This document shows, in pieces, positions 45,801 through 57,192 of a stretch of DNA of 64,000 bases. The position numbers were made by a program, and so were the translations under genes. The DNA comes from Galeopsis tetrahit. Lineage: Eukaryota; Streptophyta; Magnoliopsida; Lamiales; Lamiaceae. Location of the stretch: assembly GCA_963675135.1 (NCBI GenBank), contig OY776121.1:76406875-76470874 (forward strand), given 5' to 3'. Below the pieces are notes generated by a model. The model did not search any database and had not been told where the DNA came from. It saw nothing but the letters and a program-made list of their open reading frames with translations. The first letter of the stretch is position 1, and the number at the start of each line of letters is the position of its first letter.

Positions 45801-48800
45801 GGTCAAGCCCGCCACTGTGCGAACAGTCCTCAGCATTGCAGTTACCAACCACTGGCCTCTTCGCCAATTTGATGTCAACAACGCTTTCCTCCATGGAAAG
45901 CTCTCAGACACAGTCTTCATGGCTCAACCTCCGGGCTTCAAAGACAAGGCCTTTCCCACTTATGTCTGTAAACTTCGCAAATCCATCTATGGCTTAAAGC
46001 AGGCTCCTCGCACATGGTACTATGCTCTTCGCTCTTTTCTCGAAGAAATTGGATTCATCCCCACTCACTCTGATGAATCTCTGTTCGTCTACAACAACAA
46101 TGGGGTGGTCGCCTACTTCCTTGTTTATGTCGACGACCTCATACTGACGGGCAACTCCTCGCCCATGCTCGCCCGGGTTGCTGCCGACCTCAGTGCCAAA
46201 TTCTCTGTCAAGGACCTTGGTCCTCTATCCTATTTCTTGGGAGTGGAAGTTCTTCGCTCTAAAACTTCATGCCTGCTCTCCCAACGCAAATATGTCACCG
46301 ATCTGCTCGCCCGATATAACATGATCGACTCCAAACCAGTCCAAACTCCACTATCCACCTCTGCTCGCCTTACTCTCTCGGATGGCACCTCTCCCACTGA
46401 CTCCACCCAGTATCGTCAAGTGCTCGGCAGCCTTCAGTATCTCCAGCTCACCAGACCTGACATCGCCTTTGCCGTCCATAAGCTATCCCAGTTCATGCAT
46501 GCACCCACCATCACTCACTGGAATGCCGTCAAGCGTCTACTCCGCTACCTCAATGGTACAAGGGATGTTGGAATCAACATTACCCCATCCTCATCCTCCT
46601 CGCTTCAGTGCTTCACGGATGCTGACTGGGCAGGCAACCATGATGATCGCACTTCCACAAGTGCTTATGTCGTCTTTTTGGGGGCCAATCCTATCTCATG
46701 GTCGTCCAAAAAGCAGAAGTCTGTTGCTCGCTCATCAACTGAGGCCGAATACAGAGCCATTGCTGCAGCGGCCTCTGAGGTGCAATGGCTAACATCCTTA
46801 CTCAAAGAACTACACTTCCCCAATTCTCTAGTGCCAGTCATCTACTGTGACAACATTGGGGCCACCTACTTATGCTCAAACCCTGTGTTTCACTCACGAA
46901 TGAAACACATTGCCATCGACTTCCACTTTGTTCGCGACCTGGTCAAAACTGCTCGGCTTCGCATCTCGCACGTCTCTACTGCCGACCAACTTGCCGATGC
47001 CCTCACCAAACCTCTCTCCGGTGCTCGCCTTCAGCTCCTCATGACCAAGATTGGACTATCCTATGGTACTCCATCTTGAGGGGGCGTATTGGACCTATAT
47101 TAGTAAATACACCCTTATTCTCATTTATTGTATAGGCCCATCTTAGTTCTCTATGGGCTCTCTTATAAAGGCCATTAGGTTAGGTTAGGTTAGACCTAAC
47201 TATCTCATGTATAAATACCCATTGTAAATCATCTTTAGCAACTAAACAAGAAATCATATTTCCAATATTCTTTATTTATCTATATTATCATCATTTTAAT
47301 AAATGTTGATGATGAATAGTTCATCTCAAGTTAAGCTAGCCTGCTGCAACAGGTTACGGGTGAGATTTCGTATAACGGATATGAAATTGAAGATATTATA
47401 GCTTCAAAAGTTTCAGCATATGTAAGCCAGTATGATCAACACATCCCTGAAATGACTGTTAGGGAAACACTTGATTTTTCAGCTCGCTGTCAGGGCGTTG
47501 GAAATAGAGCAGGTTTGTTGTTTTACTTGTTGAATTTAAGTTGTATTTCATATTTCTTTAGAATATCTCAAAGTGATTATCATGCTCTTGTTGTCTAAAG
47601 AGATTTTGAAGGAGCTCATCAGAAGGGAGAAAGAAGCATACATTGTTCCGGATCCAGATGTCGATGCTTTTATGAAGGTATTTCTAGTATCTCACATTCT
47701 CCATTTTGATTCCTCAAGTTTGCTTCTGAATTTCTTAATAAAGCAGATGATCAGTTACAACAGCTTGTTCAAATCTTTTATTCAGGCCATTGTGTTTTAG
47801 CTTAAATTGTTTAAGGGGAGCATTGAAATTTTAATGTTGATGGAACTATTTTCTATGAGTAAATAACATAAGTTTCATATATGCCATTATAACTTTCGGT
47901 TAGTATCTTTTTCTAGGCAATTGCTGTGGAAGGACAGAGAACAAATCTTCAGACAGACTACATATTGAAGGTACCTTTCTTTCTACATCCAACATTTAAT
48001 CCATTGTGGATATCTTGTACTGGAACAAACATCTTATGTTCATAGTTCTCCTACTTGATTCAGATTCTTGGCCTCGACATCTGTGCTGACACGCTCGTTG
48101 GAGATATCATGAGGAGAGGCATTTCTGGTGGTCAGAAGAAAAGACTGACGCTAGGTAGTTTGATGCAAATATGACTAGTATTTCAATTTCACTGAAATCT
48201 GAACAAACGTAATTCGAGATGATATTGTACAGGTGAGATGCTTGTTGGACCGACAAAAGCTTTGTTTATGGATGAGATCTCAAATGGTTTAGATAGCTCA
48301 ACTACATACCAAATTGTTTCTTGCCTTCAACAGCTGGCCCACGTCACTGATGCTACAGTGCTTGTTTCACTTCTCCAGCCAGCACCAGAAACCTTTAATC
48401 TCTTTGATGACATCATCTTAATGGCCGAAGGAAAGATTGTCTACCAGGGACCTCGAGATGATGTTTTAGAATTTTTCGACAGGTGTGGATTTAAGTGTCC
48501 TGTCAGGAAAGGAGTGGCTGATTTTCTTCAGGAGGCAAGTGCACCATAAGGTTTTGTTATTCTCTATTTCTCATCTTCACAAGACATAACATTTTCATAT
48601 TTGACTCGATTCTAGGTTATTTCAATAAAAGATCAAGAGCAATACTGGCACAGATCTCAACAAACATACTGTTACATTTCGGTTGATAAGTTCTCAAGGA
48701 AGAAGTATAAGGAGTCTCTTCATGGATATAAGCTTAGTGACGAGCTCGCGTTGCCCTTTGACAAGTCCAGGAGTGACAAGAATGCCATGAATTTTAGTAT

Positions 48801-51800
48801 GTATTCACTTAAAAAATGGGCTCTATTTAGAGCCTGCATGTCAAGAGAACTTCTTCTCATGAAAAGGAATTATTTTGTTTATATATTCAAATCAGTCCAG
48901 GTTAGCCAAATCATTTTATGCATTCCTGATTTTTTATTTCCCGCATCATAAACAATAACCTTGTGTTCTTGCAGTTGGTTTTGTTGGCATCTGCTGCGAT
49001 GACTGTATTTTTTAGGACACAAATGGGGATTGACCTTCTCCATGGCAACAAATACTTAGGAGCTTTGTTTTTCGCTCTCATTTTAATCGTCGTGGATGGT
49101 TTTCCTGAGCTCTCCATGACTGTTTCAAGACTTTCAGTTTTCTACAAACAGCGTGACTTGCATTTCTACCCTGCATGGGCATATGCAGTTCCAGCTACCA
49201 TTCTCAAGATTCCTCTCTCATTATTAGTTGCTGTAGTGTGGACATCATTTACTTATTACTCAATTGGGTATAGCCCAGAGGCTGGAAGGTTAGTGACACT
49301 TTACTCAATTTTGCTACATATACAGTATTCATTCAAAATCATATTTTCATCCTTGTTTTCCAGGTTTTTTCGCCAAATGGCAGTGTTTTTTGCTCTTCAC
49401 TTCACATCTATATCTTTGTTCCGCTTTGTGGCAGCAGTCTTCCGAACAGTGCCCCTATCTTCTGCAGCTGGTAGTATATCAGCATTATTTATGATGATAA
49501 CGAGTGGATTCATGATCCCAAGGAGTGAGTGATGTTGATTAATTAAATCTGATTTAGTGTGCCTCTGCTGTAACTTCTCTTTCAAAATAGGATGCTCGTA
49601 CTCAAGTAACAATTATTTCTTGCAGCATCCATGCCAACTTGGTTAAAATGGGCATTTTGGGCTTCTCCTTTGTCATATGGAGAGATAGGTCTTTCCTTGA
49701 ATGAATTTCTTGCTCCAAGATGGCAAAAGGTGTGTACATGACATGACACATTCTGCGTCCATCTATGTAAACATCTAGAGTACGATTGTGAGTCGTGATT
49801 GATCTTTTTTATTCTACTATATCTGTGAAAACAGCAGCTGTCTGGTAATAATTCAACAATAGGTCATCAAATACTAGAGAAGCGCGGGTTAAACTTTGAT
49901 GGGCATCTTTTTTGGGTATCAGTTGGTGCCCTGCTTGGATTTGCGGTGCTCTTCAATACCGGGTTTACATTTGCCTTAAGTTTCTTGAACCGTAAGATCA
50001 TCTCTAAATTGTAGTCAGTCTGCATTCAAAATGGTTTACTAATCAGATTATACACATCTGAAAATGCTCCAGCTTCTGGTTCTCGTGCTATTGTTTCAAC
50101 TGAAAAACTTGCTGAATTACATGACGAAGAATTGGTGAGTAATTCCCATTCACAGATACAATATACTCATAGTATCAGTGCAGAATCTCATAAAGGTTAG
50201 AAGTTTTCCTTCCATTTCGTTATAGTTTATTTGTGGTTGATAATTGGAAACTAAAGAAAGGCTGTTTTGTGATCTTGATCTTTTCATTGCAGGTAGAATG
50301 GTTTTACCTTTTGAACCACTATGTATGGTGTTCCAAGATGTGCAATACTATGTTGATCCACCTAAGGTAACAAAAATGAGTAACTATTAACAAAATTTGT
50401 GCAAGCCGTATACACTAATCAACTGGTTTATGCGATGTATTTGTTGTTAGGCAATGAGGAAACACAGTTTCCCCCTCAAAAAAATTCAACTTCTTCATGA
50501 TATTACTGGTGCATTTAGACCTGGTATTCTTACAGCACTCATGGGGGTCAGTGGAGCTGGAAAAACAACACTTCTTGATGTCCTTGCTGGCCGAAAAACT
50601 AGTGGAACTGTTGAAGGAGTAATAAGAATCGGAGGCTACCCTAAAGTTCAAAAGACCTTTTCCAGGATTTCAGGTTACTGTGAACAAACTGACTTACATT
50701 CTCCTCACATCACTGTAGAAGAATCAGCCGCCTTTTCTGCTGGGCTTCGTCTTGATCCTCAAATCGGTCAAAAGACAAAATCGGTATTTATAGCAGCACC
50801 ATGCTCAAAAGCTCATGCATCCTTTTGTCTGGTCATTTGATGTGTGCTTGGTTTTGTAGGAGTTTGTGAAAGAAGTTCTTGAAACCATTGAGCTTGATGG
50901 AATCAAAGATGCATTGGTGGGCATCCCAGGGGTTAATGGTCTTTCAACTGAGCAACGAAAACGGTTGACAATAGCTGTTGAGCTTGTTGCTAACCCTTCA
51001 ATCATCTTTATGGACGAGCCTACAACTGGGCTGGATGCCAGATCAGCAGCGGTTGTTATGCGTGCAGTCAAGAATGTGGCTGATACTGGAAGAACAATTG
51101 TTTGCACCATACACCAACCAAGTATTGATATATTTGAATCATTTGATGAGGTAATTTACCGTTATTTTTTTATATGTTTTGCAATCTTTAAAACTTCATG
51201 TACACAAAAATTACTTTGAATTGAGTCTACAGTTAGTACTCCTGAAAGCTGGAGGACGCATGATCTATTGTGGACCCTTGGGGCATTGCTCTTCTGAAGT
51301 GATTGAATATTTCGAGGTTAATCTTTCCTGATGTGTATGTATATTCACTTCTTTTTCTTACATCTCCGTCTTGGTTCTGAAGTGTGGGAACATTTGAATA
51401 GGGTATCTCTGGTGTGCCAAAAATAAAAAATGGATGCAATCCTGCAACATGGATATTGGACGTGACTTCAGCTTCTTCAGAAGCTGCACTTGGCATAGAC
51501 TTTTCCCAAATTTACACGAATTCAGCTTTGCATGAGTGAGTCCTTCACCCTTCCCATGAAAATAGCCCCCCGGGCCCATTGTGTTTTACTTGTTTCCTGA
51601 TTGCCCTATAGGAATAACAAACAGGTTGTGGAGAAACTTGGGAAACCATCTACTGGCTCAAAAGATTTACATTTTCCAACGCGCTACGCTCAAAATGGTT
51701 GGGGACAATTCAAAACATGCCTCTGGAAGCAGCATTGGTCGTACTGGAGAAGTCCTGCATACAACTTGAAGCGTTTGTTTTATATACTCGTTGCATCTTT

Positions 51801-52771
51801 TCTTTTGGGTTTCCTCTTCTGGGGCCAAGCCAAGAACATGTAAGTTTTACATTGTTATTGTCTTTAATCTAACTTTTCCAATACCATCTCTGAGTCGTGT
51901 GCGTTGGTAGACAAAACGAGCAGAGTCTACTCACTCTACTGGGCTCCATGTATAGCTCCATAATCTTCTGTGGCATACATAATTCCCAGTCGGTTTTGCC
52001 CCAAATCAGCACTGAGCGTCCTGTTTTCTATAGGGAAAGATTTTCTGGAATGTATGCTTCCTGGGCTTATTCAGCTGCACAGGTACAAAACAAAAGGAAT
52101 ATGCATGCTTGCATGATGTTTCGTCTCTTGTTTGATGTAAATCTAATGATGGATCTATAATTTGGCTGCAGGTGGTTATCGAGGTCCCATATATCTGTTT
52201 TCAAGCACTTGTGTTCACAGCTATGATTGGATACTATTGGTCAGTGTATAAGGTGTTGCTGTATTTCTATTCTATGTTCACTGCTCTACTCTACTACACG
52301 TATCTCGGAATGCTGCTCATTGCAATCACCCCAAACTTTCATGTCGCCGCCACTTTACAGTCCGCCTTCTACACCACTTTCAATTTGTTTGCCGGATTCC
52401 TCATTCCCCGTCCAGTAAGCATTCTTTTCCCCTTAACATTCATGAATTAGTAATGATATAACATGGACCCAAATTCATGAATTTATTATATTGATTGACA
52501 GCAAATTCCAAAGTGGTGGATATGGTTTTATTATTTGGTTCCTACATCCTGGTCGATGAACTGCCTTCTAACATCACAATATGGAGACATAAAGGAAGAG
52601 ATCACTGTATTTGGAGAAAAAAAAATGAGTGTAGAAGGCTTTCTCACTCATTATTTTGGATTTCACCACAATTTCTTGCCTTTAGTGGCTTTTATTCTCA
52701 TCTGTTACCCTCTTCTTTTTGCTTATATCTTTGCTTATTGTATTGGGAGGTTGAATTTCCTTACAAGGTAG
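42892..52771 (+). CDS. Full-size ABCG (PDR-type) ABC transporter, 24 coding exons
   Basis: Start at ATG 42892 (MMNKSEIEL). Exons: 42892-43067, 43131-43254, 43323-43408, 43485-43569, 47353-47512, 47601-47677, 47917-47970, 48064-48154, 48233-48534, 48616-48900, 48975-49288, 49364-49524, 49626-49729, 49835-49991, 50073-50195, 50293-50366, 50451-50783, 50860-51150, 51233-51316, 51402-51535, 51612-51839, 51911-52082, 52172-52414, 52502-52771. They sum to 4128 bases, an open 1375-residue frame. Both ATPase domains are complete: Walker A GPPGCGKTT and GVSGAGKTT, signatures ISGGQKKRLT and LSTEQRKRLT, Walker B ALFMDE and IIFMDE. Each is followed by a hydrophobic membrane domain. All introns are GT/AG except intron 9 (GC donor at 48535). 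Intron 4 holds copia III. Such proteins export terpenoids, hormones or wax precursors at the plasma membrane; the substrate is unknown here. The N-terminus is shorter than in many PDR proteins. Confidence 0.93.
43632..43825 (+). repeat. 5' LTR of copia III
   Basis: 194 bases, TATTGG...CTATA; non-canonical ends confirmed by the adjoining target-site duplication. Confidence 0.92.
44023..45564 (+). pseudogene. Copia III Gag N-terminus joined to integrase
   Basis: Gag starts at 44023 (MAASPPSPITF) and runs to about 44260 (LWVCQ), then jumps in another frame to NNLYVWPAQ and the pre-integrase WHARLGHPS. The rest of Gag, the zinc knuckle and the protease are missing. Integrase follows with SDNGGEF and HNGLSERRHRH up to about 45200, where a frameshift moves the serine/proline-rich linker into another frame (45217 on). 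An in-frame TAG at 45562-45564 lies just before reverse transcriptase. Confidence 0.85.
45565..47079 (+). CDS. Copia III reverse transcriptase-RNase H, open
   Basis: An open stretch of about 500 codons, first Met at 45595 (MSAEFDALLQNGTWDLVPP). Reverse transcriptase blocks are complete: WVFRIKRKPDG, YKARLVAKGFHQ, FDVNNAFLHG, YGLKQAPRTW and the catalytic YVDDLILTG at about 46126. RNase H follows (FTDADWAGN, SSTEAEYRA, YCDNIGATYL) up to the stop at 47077-47079. It is cut off from its upstream Gag-integrase by the TAG at 45562, so it could not be made as part of the normal polyprotein. Confidence 0.88.
   Translation, partial: ALKNENWRAAMSAEFDALLQNGTWDLVPPTTSQNVVGSKWVFRIKRKPDGTLDKYKARLVAKGFHQRPGVDFTETFSPVVKPATVRTVLSIAVTNHWPLRQFDVNNAFLHGKLSDTVFMAQPPGFKDKAFPTYVCKLRKSIYGLKQAPRTWYYALRSFLEEIGFIPTHSDESLFVYNNNGVVAYFLVYVDDLILTGNSSPMLARVAADLSAKFSVKDLGPLSYFLGVEVLRSKTSCLLSQRKYVTDLLARYNMIDSKPVQTPLSTSARLTLSDGTSPTDSTQYRQVLGSLQYLQLTRPDIAFAVHKLSQFMHAPTITHWNAVKRLLRYLNGTRDVGINITPSSSSSLQCFTDADWAGNHDDRTSTSAYVVFLGANPISWSSKKQKSVARSSTEAEYRAIAAAASEVQWLTSLLKELHFPNSLVPVIYCDNIGATYLCSNPVFHSRMKHIAIDFHFVRDLVKTARLRISHVSTADQLADALTKPLSGARLQLLMTKIGLSYGTPS
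47087..47284 (+). repeat. 3' LTR of copia III
   Basis: 198 bases. It differs from the 5' LTR mainly by an extra aggttaggttagg repeat and two substitutions. It follows the tract ttgagggggcg. Confidence 0.92.
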
Positions 52772-52793
52772 TCCACATTTTTTATTCATAATA

Positions 52794-53015
52794 CTCCCTC
52801 GTTTTTTTAAATGATGTTTTAGAATTTTTACAATGTTTATTCCAATTATGACCTCCTTTAACTTTGGAAAGAATTGAAATTTAATGTGCACTATGGAATG
52901 AAATTAATGTAATTAGAAACTCCCTTATTATGTAAGAGTATATTTGGCCATACATATCCTTTCTTAATTCAAACAAATTACTCTAAAACATCATTTTAAA
53001 AAAAACCAAAGGGAG
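52794..53015. mobile_element. Stowaway MITE after the ABCG stop codon
   Basis: Ends ctccctcgtttttttaaatg and (other strand) ctccctttggttttttttaa, then both continue with atgatgttttag; flanked by TA (52792-52793 and 53016-53017). 222 bases. It lies 23 bases after the stop codon, probably in the ABCG 3' UTR. Confidence 0.85.
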
Positions 53016-53090
53016 TACTAATTAACATTAAATCTAGCTATTACAAATCTCATTCCTGATCCTCCATCGCCTTGTATTTGAGACAATAAT

Positions 53091-53631
53091 CTATGATGGC
53101 ACTGATGGATATGTGCAAGTGCCATATGCTGCAAATAAAAAAAAAAATAACAATTTCATTATAAGCATTGATCTACATATATATATGTGAATTAATGTGA
53201 AGAGAGAGTGTGAGAGATTAATTACATGGATCGATTGTCCTAATAGTACCAATTTCTTGATTGCATCCACCACCATAGTTATAGAAATAATTGAGAAGAT
53301 AATTAGCGTTACTTGCAATAAGGGGAGGATCAAAACATGCACCACCTGGTCTGATAATACTGCAATCTATCTTTTCACAAGCATATTTAATGAAGTCTTG
53401 CATTCTTTCCGGTCGAGCAGTTAGTTTAGCAATACACCATGTCTTAACCTACACTCAAAAACATATATCAATTGATTATTATAATTCAAATGCTATATTA
53501 ACTGGACTAGTACTAGTATAAAAGAAATCAAAACATTGACTTACTAGTTTCTGATTTCCATCAACACCATATGCAACCATTGATATACAACATGTAAGAA
53601 GCAGCAAAAGGACATTCATGTTTTTCTCCAT
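53091..53631 (-). CDS. Secreted X8/CBM43 domain protein (Ole e 10-like), copy 2
   Basis: Exons 53631-53545, 53448-53226 and 53128-53091 join to 115 residues. Signal peptide MEKNMNVLLLLLTCCIS, then one X8 domain: VKTWCIAK, QDFIKYACEKIDC, GGACFDP, ASNANYLLNYFYNYGG, CNQEIG, TIDPSYGTCTYP. Six cysteines are kept. It is the paralog of the gene at 32231-32816, with exon 2 of identical length (223 bases) and identical splice phases; several surface residues differ, including more charged ones (EKID, RPERM). It is tail-to-tail with the ABCG gene, whose stop codon is about 320 bases away. Confidence 0.88.
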
Positions 53632-53929
53632 GGAAACTGCTATCTGGAAATGATATTTTTTATTAGATTAATGAGGTTTAACAATCGGTGCAAATGATTA
53701 ATTTATACACATGAAAATCAATCAATTACTCGAATCTGCTATTAATGGTGACTATATGAATATGATTTTAGTATGAAGATTTCAGCTATTATATGACATT
53801 ATAAATTAATTAATTGCCCTTTACTAGTTCAATTGACATAAAAAGCAATCTTCGTGGATATTATAAAAAGGAATATTCAAAATAGGCATGCGTTTTATCA
53901 AAATAAATGGTCATGGAATAATTGTATAT

Positions 53930-54120
53930 GTCAATTTAAAATATATATACCTTAATATTGGTTACTATTTATGCCTTATTACTATATTGTTAATTTGATA
54001 TACCTTAATGGGTCAATATAAAATATATATACCTTAATTTTGGTTGTTAGGCTTTCTTACTATATTGGTTATTATACCTTAATTTTGGTTGTTATGCTTT
54101 CTTATTATATTGATTATTAT
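53930..54120 (+). repeat. Minisatellite, right block
   Basis: Two to three diverged units with taccttaatattggttacta and taccttaatgggtcaat, homologous to the arrays in the other two blocks; its right part is interrupted by the MITE at 54129. Confidence 0.7.
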
Positions 54121-54128
54121 ACCCGAAA

Positions 54129-55574
54129 GTGATGTTTGGTTTGGGATTGTGGTGGATTGGATTTGGATTGTGGTGGATTGGATTGAGATTTGGGTAATCC
54201 ATGAATAGTAATGGTTGTGTAAGTTGTGTTTGGTTAAAGATTGAAAAGTAGGGGTAGATTTAACTTTATGTTACATCAAGAGTGATGTTATAATATTTCG
54301 TTAATAGTGAAAGAAAAGTAAGAGAGAGAAGAAAGTAGGAGAGAGAATGAGTGTGTGAAAGAAAAGTAAGAGAGAGAAGAAAGTAGGAAAGAAAATGAAT
54401 GATTTGATTGTATAAAAATAGGTGTATAGGTGTATTGTAGGCAGTGATTTTAAAATCGGACCGGACCGGCCGGTTCAACCGGTTCGACCGTGAACCGGTC
54501 ACGGATCCGGTCCGTAATGTGGCTAAAAACCGTTTTTACGGTCAAACCGGATGGAACCGGCCCAAAATCGGAAAACCGGTTCAAACGGTCCAATTTTTTT
54601 TTTAAAATGTTTATACTTTTTTTAATATGGAAAACCGATTCTCAATGTTTAAATTTTTTTTAATATGAAAAACCGTTTCTCAAAGAGTCCAGTTTTTCTT
54701 TGCCATGGATAAATTTCATATGTGTGTTTATCACTAACACTGCATTTATAGTGTTTTGCTCTAGTGTTTTTTTACTCATTTTCGATGTGGGATAAATTTC
54801 ATACACTACTTTATAGTGTTTTGCTCTAGAGGTTTTTTACTCATTTTCGATGTGGGATATAAATCTCATATATTTATAGTTTACTAACCCTCTTAGTTTT
54901 ATATAGTTTTTCTTTCATATTTTGGTTTATCATTAACACTCCTATTTTTATATATTTTTATATTGTTTTACTCTAATGTTTAAAATATCATATGTTTGTT
55001 ACTAAATTGTTGTTATATTGTTTTTTCTTCTTGTTTCTTCTACTTCTAATTCGATGTGGGACATAAATCACATATGTTTGTTACTAACACTCTTATTTTT
55101 ACATTTTTCTTTTTCATGTTTCTTCTACTTCTTATTTGATGTGGGACAAAAATCTCATATGTTTGCTTGTTATTAACATTGTTGTTCTTATATTATTATT
55201 TTTTTCTCTTGTTTTTTCAACTCCTTAACTTGTGAAATATGAATTATGGAGAATGAATGATGAGATATTTTAATTAATATTTATTATTTTATGACTTTAC
55301 TGTATTTATTTTAATATGATTTTTATAAGTGTATTTTTTTTAATGTAACAAAAAAAAAATACATAAAAACTATTTTAGCGGTTGAACCGGCGGTCCGACC
55401 GGTCCGACCGGTTGAACCGTGAACCGTTGCCTAATCCGGTTTGATCACCGGTTCGGTTATGAAAACACTGATTGTAGGGGTGGATTGGTATTTGGATTGA
55501 AATGAATTGAAGAAATTGGATTGGGATTGGGTCAATCCAAATCCGGATTGGCCAATCCCAAAACAAACACCACC
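54129..55574. mobile_element. Tourist-like MITE interrupted by a hAT element
   Basis: The ends gtgatgtttggtttgggatt and, on the other strand, ggtggtgtttgttttgggatt, are inverted repeats of the Tourist/PIF-Harbinger look. Without the hAT insert (54442-55470) the MITE is about 410 bases. A 45-base purine-rich tandem duplication (gaaagaaaagtaagagag) lies at about 54308-54395. Target-site duplication not clearly resolved. Confidence 0.6.
54442..55470. mobile_element. Non-autonomous hAT element, 1029 bp
   Basis: Starts cagtgattttaaaatcgg and ends, on the other strand, cagtgttttcataaccg; a perfect 8-base target-site duplication attgtagg (54434-54441 and 55471-55478) is diagnostic of hAT. The first and last 120 bases are rich in ccggttcaaccgg-like motifs in both orientations; the middle is AT-rich with a repeated segment gatgtgggacataaatc. 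No transposase. Confidence 0.92.
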
Positions 55575-57192
55575 TAATGGAATTTAAAATGTGTATACCT
55601 TAATTAATTTTGGTTGCTATGATTTCTTAATGTATATCATACATTAATGGGTCAATTTTAAATAGATTTATCTTAATTTTGGTTGACTTTGACCTCTTTC
55701 CAATTCATTTTATCACAATCAAGATATTATGATAATAACCCAAAACATTTTAAAATTCATGAATATTAAAAATAAATAATTTGAATTAATATCTTAAGAC
55801 TCGTCATGTTTTAAAGTAATTTTGAGATTCTAAAGAAATTATAAGGATTTTTTTTTTTAATATTTTCAAGATTTAGTGTGGAAGTGTTGTCATCTATTAT
55901 GTTAATGCATTGATCTCATGGACAATATGTATGAAAAAAGTATTATGCATTATCATTATTCTAATAATTTATTTTACGTTTTATATATATTTTACAAGAA
56001 TGCGTCTAATAATAAATTTGGGAGGGGGAGAGTACATAGTTGTTGTAAATTTAAAGTTTTAATAATTAAAATGACACTTTATGGAGTTCAACAAGTCTAT
56101 CTTAAATGAAAGAATATATATTTCGTGCCCCTGATACATATATTAATATTATAGATGAAAAGAAGTGAAAATAAAATAAAATAGAGGGGGTCTATCTGAT
56201 CAAAAAACTTGGGCTCGTTAAAATTTGCTAAAGAAAAATTTGGTGGGAAAAAATATTGATAGAAAAAAAATTACAAAAAAAAAAGACGATAGAATCAGTC
56301 CTCAGTATAAAGAAAAAATATATTGTATAACTTTTTAACAAAGATAAATAATTTTAAAGGTGAAAATGATAGCACTTTAAAAACAAACAATATAAAAAAA
56401 ATTATGAGAAAAATATGAGTATCACCTTTTACTTTCAATTTTTTTATTTTTTTGGTTGAAAATGATACTTAACAATCTCATAAAAAAATTTGTGTAGCAT
56501 GACGAATTTTATATAATTGTACCAACAAATGTTGAGGGTTACAAAAAATCACATTGTATTCTACAAATTGTTTTATGGATATACACTTTAAAATATAATT
56601 AACGTTCATATTAAAAAATTAGTAGAATGAAACATAAAAAAGTGTAACAGAAAAATTGAATTAGATCAAGTGTATTTTGAATTATATTAACTTGTGGATT
56701 ATACATAGGATACATATATCTTCGGTTTAATTTATTTCATTTTCTAAGTTTTTCGGTTTAATTTATTTTATTTTCTAAGTTTGATTAGTAGGTAATGCAC
56801 GTTTAATAAACTTTATCATTGTACAATAATCAACAAAATGTGTGAGACTACCCTCACAACCTATAAAATTCAGGAAAAAAAAACTACTATAAATATGTAA
56901 ATCAGGCCACAACCTATAAAATTCAGGAAAAAAAAAACTAGTATAAATATGTAATTAAATCAGGCCAGATTAAACTACTTTTGCATATAATTGATGATTC
57001 ATAATTATAAATTAATGCTCTTTCATGACTTGAAAAAACAAAAAATGAACCATCCTATTAATATATTTGTGATTAAATATTACATGCTCAAAACATGTCT
57101 AATCAACATACAGTTTCTTTGTAAGAAAACAGAACATATAGCGGAGATCGATCAACTACGGTCTCGTTGATTTTATTGTAGTAACATGCTCC

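Larger units (their letters stand above)
43632..47284 (+). mobile_element. Ty1/copia element III, inside intron 4 of the ABCG gene
   Basis: LTRs 43632-43825 and 47087-47284, target-site duplication ttatc (43627-43631 and 47285-47289), primer site tggtatcatcg at 43826 and tract ttgaggggg before the 3' LTR. Same orientation as the host gene. Same family as copia II by sequence of integrase, reverse transcriptase and RNase H. The LTRs differ by about two or three substitutions and one short indel, so it is younger than copia II. Gag C-terminus and protease are deleted; reverse transcriptase and RNase H are intact. Confidence 0.95.
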
